Shown in pieces: positions 34,357 through 43,023 of a stretch of DNA of 56,874 nucleotides; position 1 is the first letter of the stretch; each line of letters starts with the position of its first letter. The notes below the pieces were generated by a model, which was not told where the DNA came from, searched no databases, and saw only the letters and a program-made list of their open reading frames with translations. The translations under genes and the position numbers were made by a program. The DNA is from Rhodanobacteraceae bacterium (GTDB lineage: Bacteria; Pseudomonadota; Gammaproteobacteria; Xanthomonadales; SZUA-5), in NCBI GenBank assembly GCA_016717705.1, contig JADKFD010000043.1, forward strand, positions 1 through 56,874, in the 5' to 3' direction.

Positions 34357-35445
34357 TCAAGTCCCGATCAACATCCGCGAACGGCGGCCGAGCAATCGCC
34401 GCAACCCCATGCTCACCAGCAGGCACAGCGCAATGCTGAGCAGATAGCTCAGCAGGCCACCGAGCGCCACAGCGGGCAGGCTGGCGTCGGGGAACTGCTT
34501 GGCGAAGGCCTCGCTGAGCAGCGAGATCGGTGTGAAGTGCAGGAAATACAGGCTGAACGAGTAGGTGCCGAGTACGCCCAGCACTCTCGGTTGGCGGGCC
34601 TCAAGTCGATGCAGGAGGTACAGGAAGAGCAGCGCCAGCGTCATCTTGTGGATGTAGACCACCGACTGATGCGCGGAGGTCAAGCCGACCGGCACGTAGT
34701 CCCACAAAAACAGCAGGAAGTTGCCAATCGTGCTGATCGCCAGCATCGCCAGCAGGAAGCCGAGGTGGCGTTCGACCACGGCCAGCATGGCGGGCAGGCG
34801 TTCGCCCAGCAGCATGCCGAAAGCGTAGGCGCCGAGAAAGTAGACGACCGTCGGGACGCTGATCAGATTCGGATAGGTGGTGCGCGACACGATGAGCGGC
34901 AGCAGCGACAGCACGATCAGGACCGCGCCGCGGCGAAACCGCAGCAGGCGATCAAGCAGCGGCGTCAGCGCGAACAGGACGCACAGCACCGGGATGTACC
35001 AGAGATGGATTTGCGCCTGGCCACTGGCGAGATTGATCGCGAGCTCTTTCGGGAACCAGAACTCGATGTTGTTGGCGCGGCCATATTCCAGATACATGGG
35101 CCACGCCAGCGCGGTCAGCAATAGCGTAATGAAGGCATACGGCAGGACCACATTCGTCCACTTGCTGCGGTAGAAGCTGCGCCAAGGTTTGCCGCGCAGG
35201 ATGCGCGTGTACAGGATCCCGGAGATCAGCGCGAAAAACAGCGTCGAGCCGTGGAACAGGGTCTCGGTTGTGGCGTACAGCCAGATGAAGTCGGGAAGAC
35301 GTGTTTCGGCGCCAGACGTGAAGCCCAGCATCGACCAGGCGTGCGCGCCCATGATGCAGAGGATCGCCAGCCCGCGAAAACTGTGCAGATAGGCCAGGTA
35401 ATCGGTCTTGTGCGCGGCGTCGGACATCGGATCATCCATGATCAT
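34357..35445 (-). CDS. Acyltransferase-3 family membrane protein
   Basis: A 362-residue polytopic acyltransferase. N-terminal signature DYLAYLHSFRGLAILCIMGAHAWSML, with the proposed catalytic histidine in MGAHAWSML, followed by TLFFALISGILYTRILRGKPWRSFYRSKWTNVVLPYAFI and about nine further helices ending LLSYLLSIALCLLVSMGLRRLL and a basic tail. Such proteins transfer acyl groups to periplasmic or surface polysaccharides. It is only distantly similar to the acyltransferase at 29302. The start could be 35445 or 35427 (MSDAAHK); neither has a strong ribosome site. It lies downstream of the giant beta-helix gene. Confidence 0.85.
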   Translation of the reverse strand: MIMDDPMSDAAHKTDYLAYLHSFRGLAILCIMGAHAWSMLGFTSGAETRLPDFIWLYATTETLFHGSTLFFALISGILYTRILRGKPWRSFYRSKWTNVVLPYAFITLLLTALAWPMYLEYGRANNIEFWFPKELAINLASGQAQIHLWYIPVLCVLFALTPLLDRLLRFRRGAVLIVLSLLPLIVSRTTYPNLISVPTVVYFLGAYAFGMLLGERLPAMLAVVERHLGFLLAMLAISTIGNFLLFLWDYVPVGLTSAHQSVVYIHKMTLALLFLYLLHRLEARQPRVLGVLGTYSFSLYFLHFTPISLLSEAFAKQFPDASLPAVALGGLLSYLLSIALCLLVSMGLRRLLGRRSRMLIGT

Positions 35446-35559
35446 GAAACCCGCGCGGATGGCGTGGATCTTGGGGCGGGTTGTTCAGCCGTGATCTTCG
35501 ACGGTGGCTGGCAACCTGCAACCCGCCTCAGGATAGAGCAGGGCGGACGAATCTCATCG

Positions 35560-38500
35560 CTAGCCCTCAAACCCATTGCCATAGATCGGGTCCCCTGCTG
35601 CTGCCGGGCAATTCAAGGTCCAACTGCGATTCACCTGAGTCAACACGCCCCGTCTTTCCACACAGTTCAGTGTGGCGTTCACGGCCGTGCTTTGTCGTAC
35701 GCAGTTCGGCAGGTTGAGGTTCTGCGCGGTCGTGCTTGCACCGATGAAACTGAGTTGCGCGACGGTCGTTGTGGGGAACGCCGCACCGCCATTGGTGATC
35801 GAACATTCGCTCAAGGTCGTGGTGGCCGGCTGACCTGAGCCAAAGCCACCCGATGGCGTCACCGCAATGGGCGGTGCGGTGCCAGTGGTGGCGTAGTTGA
35901 TGGTGCTGCCCGCAGTCGGATTGAACGCGAGCGCGGGCGGCACATTCGTCGCAGCCGGGCAACTCAAGTTCCAGCTGCGCTGAACCGCGCTCCCGGGGTT
36001 CGCGGTTTCGGTGCAGCTCAAGGTGCCGTTTTGCACGCTGGCGCCGGGCGTGCAGCGTAAATCGATCAGGCCTCCACTGATCTGCGTGCCGCCAGCGGTG
36101 CCCAGTAAATCGATGGGCCCGTTGGTGATGGTGAATCCCGTGGTTGCGGCGCAGGCGCTGACTCTGACCGTGCCAGGCGCCACGCCGCCAGAGGAGTTCA
36201 CCGAAACAAAGCCCCGGTTGGTACTGACATCGAAGAAAGCGAAGGTCACGCTGCCGCCAACGCTCGGGTTGTATGCGACTGTCGGCGCAGCGGGCGGTGA
36301 GATGGGTGCGGTTTGCGCCTCGACGGCACCGATGTCGCTGGCGTCGCCAAACTCGAAGTTGGTGATCGTCGGCAAATCGAGCTGCCGCGCAAAGCCGCGC
36401 GCATCGAACAAGGCATTGGTGCTGAAGCCGCCATCGAGCGCCGAACTGCCGCCCCGTGGCGCGCGCGTGCGCACTGGGCCGCCGTTGTTGGCCAGTGGGT
36501 CGAGTGCCGTGTTGGCCGGGCTGGCATCGCCCGTGAAAGTGAGCTGCGGCAAGGCAACGTTGCTCAAGTTAAAGCCCTGCGAGGTCAAAAGTGGCGCGAT
36601 CAGGATCGCGTTTGTCGAGTTGCCGTTGTTGCTCAGCAGCGTGTTCTTCATCGTGACCGGCGCGGTGGCATCCGGGTTGCCATTACGCCCGACGGCCAGG
36701 ATGGCGCCAGCGAAGCTGCTCGCGGTGTTGTCAGCCAGCGTGCTGGAAAGCACCTCAAGTCGCGCCTGCGCCGCCGGCCCGTTGTCGGCATTGGAAACGA
36801 CATGGATCGCTGCGCCGTTTTCGGCGGTGTTGCCGCTGAAGGTGCTTTGCTCAACCCGCAAGCGATTGTTGCGGCCCTCGAAATGGAGCGCACCGCCGAC
36901 GGTGCCGGCATTGTTGGCAAAGGTACTGTCTTGAATGATGCCATCGCCAAAAAACAAACTGATGCCGCCCGCAGACTCGGCCGTGCCCACGCTGCCCGTG
37001 ACTTCGACCTCAGTCAAGTGCAGCTCGGCTTGGTTGGCATCAACCGCCCCACCCCCGTTCGCACCGCTGTCGCGCCCGTTCGACAAGGTCACACCGCTGA
37101 TCCCCAAATGAATCGGCACGCCGGGTTGGGCTGGGCCCACGGCGCTGATCAAGCCAAAATCAGCTGCACCGGCAGCGCGCGTGATGGTGATACCCGTAGC
37201 GCCCGGTCCGACCAGATTGGTGCTGCCGGTCAACGTCGGCAGCGCGCCAGTCAGATCGATCCTGCCAAAGCCAACCAGCAACACATCATCGACGCCGGGG
37301 CCATTCGCATTGGCATTGAGCAAGGCTTGCCGCAAGGTGCCAGGACCGGCATCGCCGGGCGTGTCGACAATCTGCACCTGCGCTTCCGTCGCCCCGATAT
37401 CGCTGTGATCACCACCGCTGGCCGCATTGAAAAACGGCACGTCAAACAAGGTCAAACCACGCTGATCGCGGATGCGGCCTTGGCCCCTGTCAATCACAGA
37501 AGTACTGTTGGCCAGCGGCATATGCACCGGCACTGGCCCGGAATAAATGGCCAGCGGGCTCAAGCGCGGATCCAACGGACTGCCGCTGGTGCCGACCTGA
37601 TCGCCGGTTTGATTGAACGCCGCAACGGTGCCCGGGTTGCCGATGAAGTTATAGCCGCCCGAAATAACCCGTCCATTGCTGTTGTTACTGAAGTCATTGC
37701 CGCTGCGTTGCCCGGCAATGATGCTGCCGAAGACAAAGGTCGGACTGATCAGTGCGTCCACGGCATTGGCGCCGGCATTGGCATGGATGGTTGAGCGCAG
37801 CACGCTGGCACTCGCTTGCTCAAGTCCAAGCGCGTTGCCGCGATTGCCGGAGAGGGTGCTGAGCTCGATCATCGTGGTGCTGTTTGCAAACCCGCTGAGC
37901 ACCACACTGTTATCGACGGAACCGGCATTGCCCGTGATCGAGCTGCCGCGCAGCAGCAGCGCACCGCGGTTCTGAATCGCGCTGCCGGCATTGGTGCGGC
38001 CACCGCTGATCACGCTATCGATGATGCTCAAATGCGATCCTGCGCCGTTGAGTACCACACCACCGGCACCCGGATTCGGCGGGGTATTGTCACGGCTATT
38101 GGCATTGCCATCGGCAAGCGTGAGACCGCTGATGCTGACCAGGCGATTCTCCAGCACGGTCAAAACGCGTGCCTGCCGCCCGCCGTTCAGGGTTAGCCGC
38201 TGTGCACCCGGGCCATGAATCGAGACATTGCGGTCAATGCTGATCTGGGTGCCAAAGCGCAGCGTGGCCGGTGTCACCGTCAGCGCAGGATCGAACAGAA
38301 TGTCGGTCACTGCCGGTGCCGCGGGCGCATTCAACAGCGCTTGGCGCAGCGAGCCCGGGTCGTTGAAGCTCAAATTCTCAACGAAAATTGGCGACAGCTC
38401 GACCGCGCCAATGTCGGCATCGTTACCACCGGCCGCAGGTTCGACCGCCAGATTCACCAAAGGTGCGCCGCGCACATCGGCGGCTCGAACGCTCTTGCCC

Positions 38501-40047
38501 TTGTCGAGTAGCGGACTGCCCAGCAGCGGCACATGCGCCGGAACAGTGCCGCCGTGGTAGCTGAGCGGACTCAACACCGGATCGAGCGGTGTAATCGTAG
38601 TGCCAAACTGATCGCCCGGCTGATTGAAATTGCCGGACAAGGTGCCAGCGCGGCCAATGGCGTTGTAGCCGCCGGAGACGAGCGTGCTGGTGTTGAACAA
38701 GACGATATCGGCATTGCCGCCGACATTTCCCGCCACAGCGCTATTGCTGATGGTGACGCGGCCGCTGCTGCCTTGCACGATGCCCGCGGCTTGAGAACTG
38801 CCGCGCACGATATTGCCGGTAACGGTGCTGTCGATCACGCTCAAATTGCTGAACGCACTGCTGATGCCGGCGCTGGTATTCGCGAAGATCGAAATGATCA
38901 CATTGCCGCTGATGGTCGATCGCAGAATCCGCGCCGTGCCGTCCACCGCCAGGCCGCCAGCGGTGCTGGAACCCAGGCCTTGATTGCCCGTGATGCTGGA
39001 CTCGCTCAACAGCAAAGAACCACCGCTGGATTGATACACACCACCCGCGCCAAAAGACGAAACGCCAGAGGCACGGCAGTTGCTGACCTCAATCCGATGC
39101 AGTACCAAGTCGCCGCCCTGTGCGCTGACGCCGCCGGCATCGGCACCGACGCCATCGCTGATGCGCATGCCCGCCAGGGTCACGCGCGACCCGGTGACGC
39201 GAAACACGCGGCTGCGATTCGCCGCGCTGATCGTCAGCCGATGCGCGCCAGGACCTGAGATCGCGAGATTCTTGTTGACCAACAATTCGGAGCTCAGAAA
39301 GATGGTGCGCGGCGCATCGAAAAACGGTGCGGCGAAGATGATCTGTTGGCCCGGCGTTGCGGCGGCAACGGCTTCGCGCAATGAGCAATCGCTGTTGCAC
39401 ACCCCATCATTGGTGTCTTCAACTTTGGTGACGGCCAGCGTGGCGCTGCGTGGCGTGATCTGCAGCGTGACACCGGTCACCTCGCCGGTGTCGCCAGACC
39501 AGCCATCTTCAAAGCGCAAAATCCAGCTGCCAGCGACGGGTCGATCCGAGAACGCGGCGTTGATCGCGGTGACTGCAGCAGGTGCGGTGGTCGGTCCCGC
39601 AATCACCGTACGCGCATCGGATGCAGCAATATTGACATCCGTAGTGCCGGCAATCGTCCACCAGTTGTTGGTGCTGTCGTCGCGAAAGGTATAGCCCTGA
39701 CCCGGAATCAAGACCAGATTGGCGGGCGATCCAGCCGCGCTCGCAGTCGTGGCACCGGTGCGTTCGAACGCCAGATGTTCGATGCCTTGCGGTGAGATCA
39801 GCGTGACTTTCAGATCGCCGACGTACGTGTGGGCAGCCTGAATCTGGAATCTGACATCCTGCGCCGTGCCGGGCGAATTCACCAGGAAACGAACATCGCG
39901 CGGCGCACCGTAGTTGTTGGGGCCCGTGCCGGCGCCATCCGGAATGGCACCGAGGTTGCTGCCCTGGAGGGAGATCGTCTGCCCCTGCGCATGGGCAGCA
40001 ATGAGTGCGGACAACAATAGAAAAGTCAGGCGTGACGGCTGGGTCAT
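35560..40047 (-). CDS. Giant secreted beta-helix protein with P-domain and NGFEG C-terminus
   Basis: A 1495-residue extracellular protein. Signal peptide LTFLLLSALIAAHAQGQ; residues about 25-170 form a proprotein-convertase-type P domain (NLGAIPDG, DVRFQIQAAHTYVGDLKVTLISPQG, WSGDTGEVTGVTLQI). Three successive parallel beta-helix modules follow, each opening with an S/T-LR-E/Q-A signature (CSLREAVAAA, SLRQALLNA, TLRQALLNA), continuing GPGAHRLTI-type strands and repeats such as ISDG/LADG/LSNG, and closing DIGAVE or DIGATE. Two Cys-containing repeats (ending RSWNLSCPA and RSWTLNCPA) precede the C-terminus GDPIYGNGFEG. It looks like an adhesin or surface polymer-binding protein. ECF sigma and kinase genes lie directly upstream on the same strand. 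Confidence 0.88.
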   Translation of the reverse strand: MTQPSRLTFLLLSALIAAHAQGQTISLQGSNLGAIPDGAGTGPNNYGAPRDVRFLVNSPGTAQDVRFQIQAAHTYVGDLKVTLISPQGIEHLAFERTGATTASAAGSPANLVLIPGQGYTFRDDSTNNWWTIAGTTDVNIAASDARTVIAGPTTAPAAVTAINAAFSDRPVAGSWILRFEDGWSGDTGEVTGVTLQITPRSATLAVTKVEDTNDGVCNSDCSLREAVAAATPGQQIIFAAPFFDAPRTIFLSSELLVNKNLAISGPGAHRLTISAANRSRVFRVTGSRVTLAGMRISDGVGADAGGVSAQGGDLVLHRIEVSNCRASGVSSFGAGGVYQSSGGSLLLSESSITGNQGLGSSTAGGLAVDGTARILRSTISGNVIISIFANTSAGISSAFSNLSVIDSTVTGNIVRGSSQAAGIVQGSSGRVTISNSAVAGNVGGNADIVLFNTSTLVSGGYNAIGRAGTLSGNFNQPGDQFGTTITPLDPVLSPLSYHGGTVPAHVPLLGSPLLDKGKSVRAADVRGAPLVNLAVEPAAGGNDADIGAVELSPIFVENLSFNDPGSLRQALLNAPAAPAVTDILFDPALTVTPATLRFGTQISIDRNVSIHGPGAQRLTLNGGRQARVLTVLENRLVSISGLTLADGNANSRDNTPPNPGAGGVVLNGAGSHLSIIDSVISGGRTNAGSAIQNRGALLLRGSSITGNAGSVDNSVVLSGFANSTTMIELSTLSGNRGNALGLEQASASVLRSTIHANAGANAVDALISPTFVFGSIIAGQRSGNDFSNNSNGRVISGGYNFIGNPGTVAAFNQTGDQVGTSGSPLDPRLSPLAIYSGPVPVHMPLANSTSVIDRGQGRIRDQRGLTLFDVPFFNAASGGDHSDIGATEAQVQIVDTPGDAGPGTLRQALLNANANGPGVDDVLLVGFGRIDLTGALPTLTGSTNLVGPGATGITITRAAGAADFGLISAVGPAQPGVPIHLGISGVTLSNGRDSGANGGGAVDANQAELHLTEVEVTGSVGTAESAGGISLFFGDGIIQDSTFANNAGTVGGALHFEGRNNRLRVEQSTFSGNTAENGAAIHVVSNADNGPAAQARLEVLSSTLADNTASSFAGAILAVGRNGNPDATAPVTMKNTLLSNNGNSTNAILIAPLLTSQGFNLSNVALPQLTFTGDASPANTALDPLANNGGPVRTRAPRGGSSALDGGFSTNALFDARGFARQLDLPTITNFEFGDASDIGAVEAQTAPISPPAAPTVAYNPSVGGSVTFAFFDVSTNRGFVSVNSSGGVAPGTVRVSACAATTGFTITNGPIDLLGTAGGTQISGGLIDLRCTPGASVQNGTLSCTETANPGSAVQRSWNLSCPAATNVPPALAFNPTAGSTINYATTGTAPPIAVTPSGGFGSGQPATTTLSECSITNGGAAFPTTTVAQLSFIGASTTAQNLNLPNCVRQSTAVNATLNCVERRGVLTQVNRSWTLNCPAAAGDPIYGNGFEG

Positions 40048-40110
40048 GGCGGGTCTCCGCGGAGCTGCGTTCAATACCGGGTTTGTGCAGAAGAAAGCCC
40101 AAAAGGGCCA

Positions 40111-40635
40111 TCAGTGCGCCAACTCGCGGTACAACCACAGCTTGGCCATCGCCCATTCCCGCTTGACCGTGCGCTCCGAGATGCCCAGCGCAGCGGCAAT
40201 TTCCGCGCCTTCCAGCCCCCCGAAGAAGCGCAGCGTGACGATATCGGCCTGTCGCGGGTCCAGGCGTTCCAGGTCGATGAGCGCATGGTCCAGCCGTTCG
40301 AGCTCGATGTCACTGCCGCTGCCCGGATCGAGTTGCACGCTGAGCGTGTCCGGGCCGCTGTCGCGCTTCAGGGCAACGCGACGGCGATAGCGTTCGACCA
40401 GAATGCGGCGCATGGTTCGCGCCGCCACCGAGTAGAAGTGCGCCCGGCCTGCGAAGTCGATCCGGGCGACATCGACCAGCTTCAGGTAAGCCTCCGCGAC
40501 CAGTTCGGTGGGCTGGATCGAAGCCCCGCGGTCGCGGCGCAACTGGGCTTTGGCCAAGCGCTTGAGTTCTTCGTAGATATTCGGCAACAGCGCATCCAGC
40601 GCCTCGGTGTCACCCGATTGCCAGCGCTGCAACAA
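40111..40635 (-). CDS. Kinase-associated ECF sigma factor (ECF43-like)
   Basis: A 174-residue sigma factor. Region 2: LLPNIYEELKRLAKAQLRRDRGASIQPTELVAEAYLKLVDVARIDFAGRAHFYSVAARTMRRILVERYRRR; region 4: LERLDPRQADIVTLRFFGGLEGAEIAAALGISERTVKREWAMAKLWLYREL. The QPTELVAEAYLKL and RAHFYSVAARTMRRILVE blocks are those of the TIGR02999 group, which is often adjacent to Ser/Thr kinases. The start is uncertain: no ATG or GTG lies between the kinase stop and the first recognisable codons, so TTG at 40635 is a guess. Kinase and sigma share one frame with only the stop at 40672-40674 between them. Regulation by phosphorylation is plausible. Confidence 0.85.
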   Translation of the reverse strand: MLQRWQSGDTEALDALLPNIYEELKRLAKAQLRRDRGASIQPTELVAEAYLKLVDVARIDFAGRAHFYSVAARTMRRILVERYRRRVALKRDSGPDTLSVQLDPGSGSDIELERLDHALIDLERLDPRQADIVTLRFFGGLEGAEIAAALGISERTVKREWAMAKLWLYRELAH

Positions 40636-40671
40636 CAGCGTGACCGCGGCCCGGCCGCTCGGGACGATGGT

Positions 40672-43014
40672 TCAAGGCGCAACCCCCGGCAGCAGATCGA
40701 AGTCGGCAATCAGCTTGATGAATTCCGGGCGACGCCAGCCGGAATCGTAGACCTCGCGGGCGAACGGGCGCGCTTCCTCGATCCGCCCCAGATAGGCCAG
40801 GGCGATCAGATGATTGTGGACCGTGGCGTGGTCGCGGTCGCTGGCGATCAGCGGTTCGGTGATCGCCAGCACGGCAGCGAAGGCCTCAGCCGAAGCCTGC
40901 TCCTGTCCCATCGCGCGCAGGATGCGGCCCTTGGCGACCGTCAGTACCGCGCGTTCGTTCTGGCTATCGGTATTGTCCGGCTCGCGTTCGTTCAGCACCT
41001 GCGCCAGACGCAGTCCCGCTTCCGTGCTTTGCAGGGCTGCCGCCAGATCACCCGCCAGCTCCTGCGCCCGCCCCAGCATCCACCAGGCCGAAACCAGGTT
41101 GCCCAGCAGCTTGATGTCCTCGGGATTGCTCTGGTGCAGCGCCTGGTCCATCTCGAACGAGGCCTGGCAGGCGGCAACGACCTGATCCGTGCGCTGGCTG
41201 TCGAAATAAGCCATGCAGCGCTTGTAGCGGATATCGGCCAGATCACGGCGCAAGGCCGGATGTTGCCGTACGGCCGGCACCGCGAGCGACTCGGCCTCGT
41301 CCAGCCACACCAGCGAAGCCTCCGCCCGGCCTTGTCGCACCTGGCTGTCGGCATACAGATACATCCCGCGCAGCAATAGCGACCAGCGCTCCTCGGCGTT
41401 CGGCAGCGTGGGCGAACTGTCCTCAGGCGTCAGCCCGGCGGTGAGTTGCCGCGCCATCTCGATGGCCTTGAGCGCATGCGGATCGCTGCCGGCATAGTCA
41501 CCGCCAAAGCGCAGCACTTGCGCATAGTTGCGTGTGGCCAGCGCCAGCCGGTATTGCACCAATTCGTCTTTCGGCTGGCGCTCGGCGAGTGGCTGCAGCG
41601 CGCGCATGGCACGCTGGTAGGCAGCAGTCGCTTGCGCCAGATGACCCTGCATGTCGAGTACTTCGGCGACCCTGATCAAGGCCAGCGCGTTTTCGCCGCG
41701 GCCGCCACCGATCTGACTGTCGCCCAGCTCGCCGTAGTAGTCGACCGCCTTGAGCGCCACCGGCTCCAGCAGATTGAGCTTGCCCACCGCACGCAAGTCA
41801 TCAAAGAGATCGACCAGCATGAAGCCGGCCAGATCTTCGGCCTGAGCGCGCGCCGCCTCCGCGCGCGCTTGCGCTGCCAGCGCCACGCTGCGCTCGGCAC
41901 GCAGGTCGGTGGTGTACTTCCAGCCCGACAGCAATGTCAGTCCGATCAAGCCGGCGGCCAGCGCCAGCCGCAGCCTGCGCGCGGGACGCGCTGAAATCCG
42001 CCGCAGCGCCTCGCGGGTTTCGCGCGCGCTCGGCCGGGCTTGCGGATCAGGCGCCAGCAGTCGGCGCAACAATTGGGTTTCGAGGCGCGGCAATCCGGTC
42101 GGGATGGCCACTTCAGCGCGACTGGCGCGCTGCAGCAGTTCCTCGCTGCCCAGCCCGACCGGCCAGGGCGTTTTGCCCGTCAGCAACTCGCAAAACAGCA
42201 ATCCAAAGCTCCACAGATCCGCGGCCGTGGTGGAAACCTCGCCGCGCGCCTGCTCGGGCGACAGATATCCCGGCGTGCCGGCGATCAGGGTCTGCCTGGA
42301 TGGGTTGCCGTCCGCATCGCTGGCAGCAATCGCGGTTCTGGTCGCGGTGACGCGGGCGAGGCCGAAGTCCAGCACCTTGACCCGCCCGGACGCCGTGAGC
42401 ATGACGTTCTCGGGCTTCAGATCGCGATGGGCGATGCCGCGTTCGTGCGCCGCCACCAGGGCATCAGCGATCTCACTGGCGATGCCCAGCGGATCGGCGG
42501 GCCGGCCGGTCTGCAGCAGGCTGCGCAAGGTCTGGCCCTCGATCAATTCGAGCACCAGCACGTCTTGATCCTGGTCTTCGAAGAAATCGTATACCGCGCA
42601 GATGTTCGGGTGACGCAACCCGGACAGCACTCGCGCCTCGGCCAGGAAGCCACTGCGGCGTGCAGCCGACATCCGCAGTTCGGCCTTCATCAGCTTGACG
42701 GCCACCGGCCGCTCCAGCAATTCATCCACGCCCGCGTACACATCGCCCATGCCACCACGGGCGAGCAGTCGCTGCAGCTGGATTCGACCCAGTCGGCTGC
42801 CGCTGGCGTCCGTCTCCTGCGCAAACGTCGACGACAGCGGACTGTGCTCCATGAAACTCTGCTGGTTTTCACCTGCGAGCAGTTCTTCCACTTCGCGGCG
42901 CAGCGCTACGTCACCACCACAACGTTGCCCCAGCCAGCGGTCGCGGGCGCCCGCCGGTTGTTCCATCGCCTCCAGCAAGACGGACTTGAGCTGTTGGTAA
43001 CGTGTCGGATCCAT
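40672..43014 (-). CDS. Transmembrane Ser/Thr protein kinase with TPR-like C-terminus
   Basis: A 780-residue Hanks-type kinase. The catalytic domain has GGMG (87-90), the ATP lysine K107, HRDLKPEN (H196-N203) and DFGLA (216-220), with a SPEQARG activation segment, so it should be active. A helix near 345-365 (LRLALAAGLIGLTLLSGW) crosses the membrane, and the C-terminal half is alpha-helical with hairpin repeats of TPR type (ENALALIRVAEVLDMQGHLAQATAAYQRAMRAL and further units). The ATP site faces the cytoplasm and the repeats probably the periplasm. It precedes the ECF sigma factor by 36 bases in the same frame and may phosphorylate it, as described for ECF43-type systems. Confidence 0.9.
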   Translation of the reverse strand: MDPTRYQQLKSVLLEAMEQPAGARDRWLGQRCGGDVALRREVEELLAGENQQSFMEHSPLSSTFAQETDASGSRLGRIQLQRLLARGGMGDVYAGVDELLERPVAVKLMKAELRMSAARRSGFLAEARVLSGLRHPNICAVYDFFEDQDQDVLVLELIEGQTLRSLLQTGRPADPLGIASEIADALVAAHERGIAHRDLKPENVMLTASGRVKVLDFGLARVTATRTAIAASDADGNPSRQTLIAGTPGYLSPEQARGEVSTTAADLWSFGLLFCELLTGKTPWPVGLGSEELLQRASRAEVAIPTGLPRLETQLLRRLLAPDPQARPSARETREALRRISARPARRLRLALAAGLIGLTLLSGWKYTTDLRAERSVALAAQARAEAARAQAEDLAGFMLVDLFDDLRAVGKLNLLEPVALKAVDYYGELGDSQIGGGRGENALALIRVAEVLDMQGHLAQATAAYQRAMRALQPLAERQPKDELVQYRLALATRNYAQVLRFGGDYAGSDPHALKAIEMARQLTAGLTPEDSSPTLPNAEERWSLLLRGMYLYADSQVRQGRAEASLVWLDEAESLAVPAVRQHPALRRDLADIRYKRCMAYFDSQRTDQVVAACQASFEMDQALHQSNPEDIKLLGNLVSAWWMLGRAQELAGDLAAALQSTEAGLRLAQVLNEREPDNTDSQNERAVLTVAKGRILRAMGQEQASAEAFAAVLAITEPLIASDRDHATVHNHLIALAYLGRIEEARPFAREVYDSGWRRPEFIKLIADFDLLPGVAP

Positions 43015-43023
43015 CGCTGGAGC

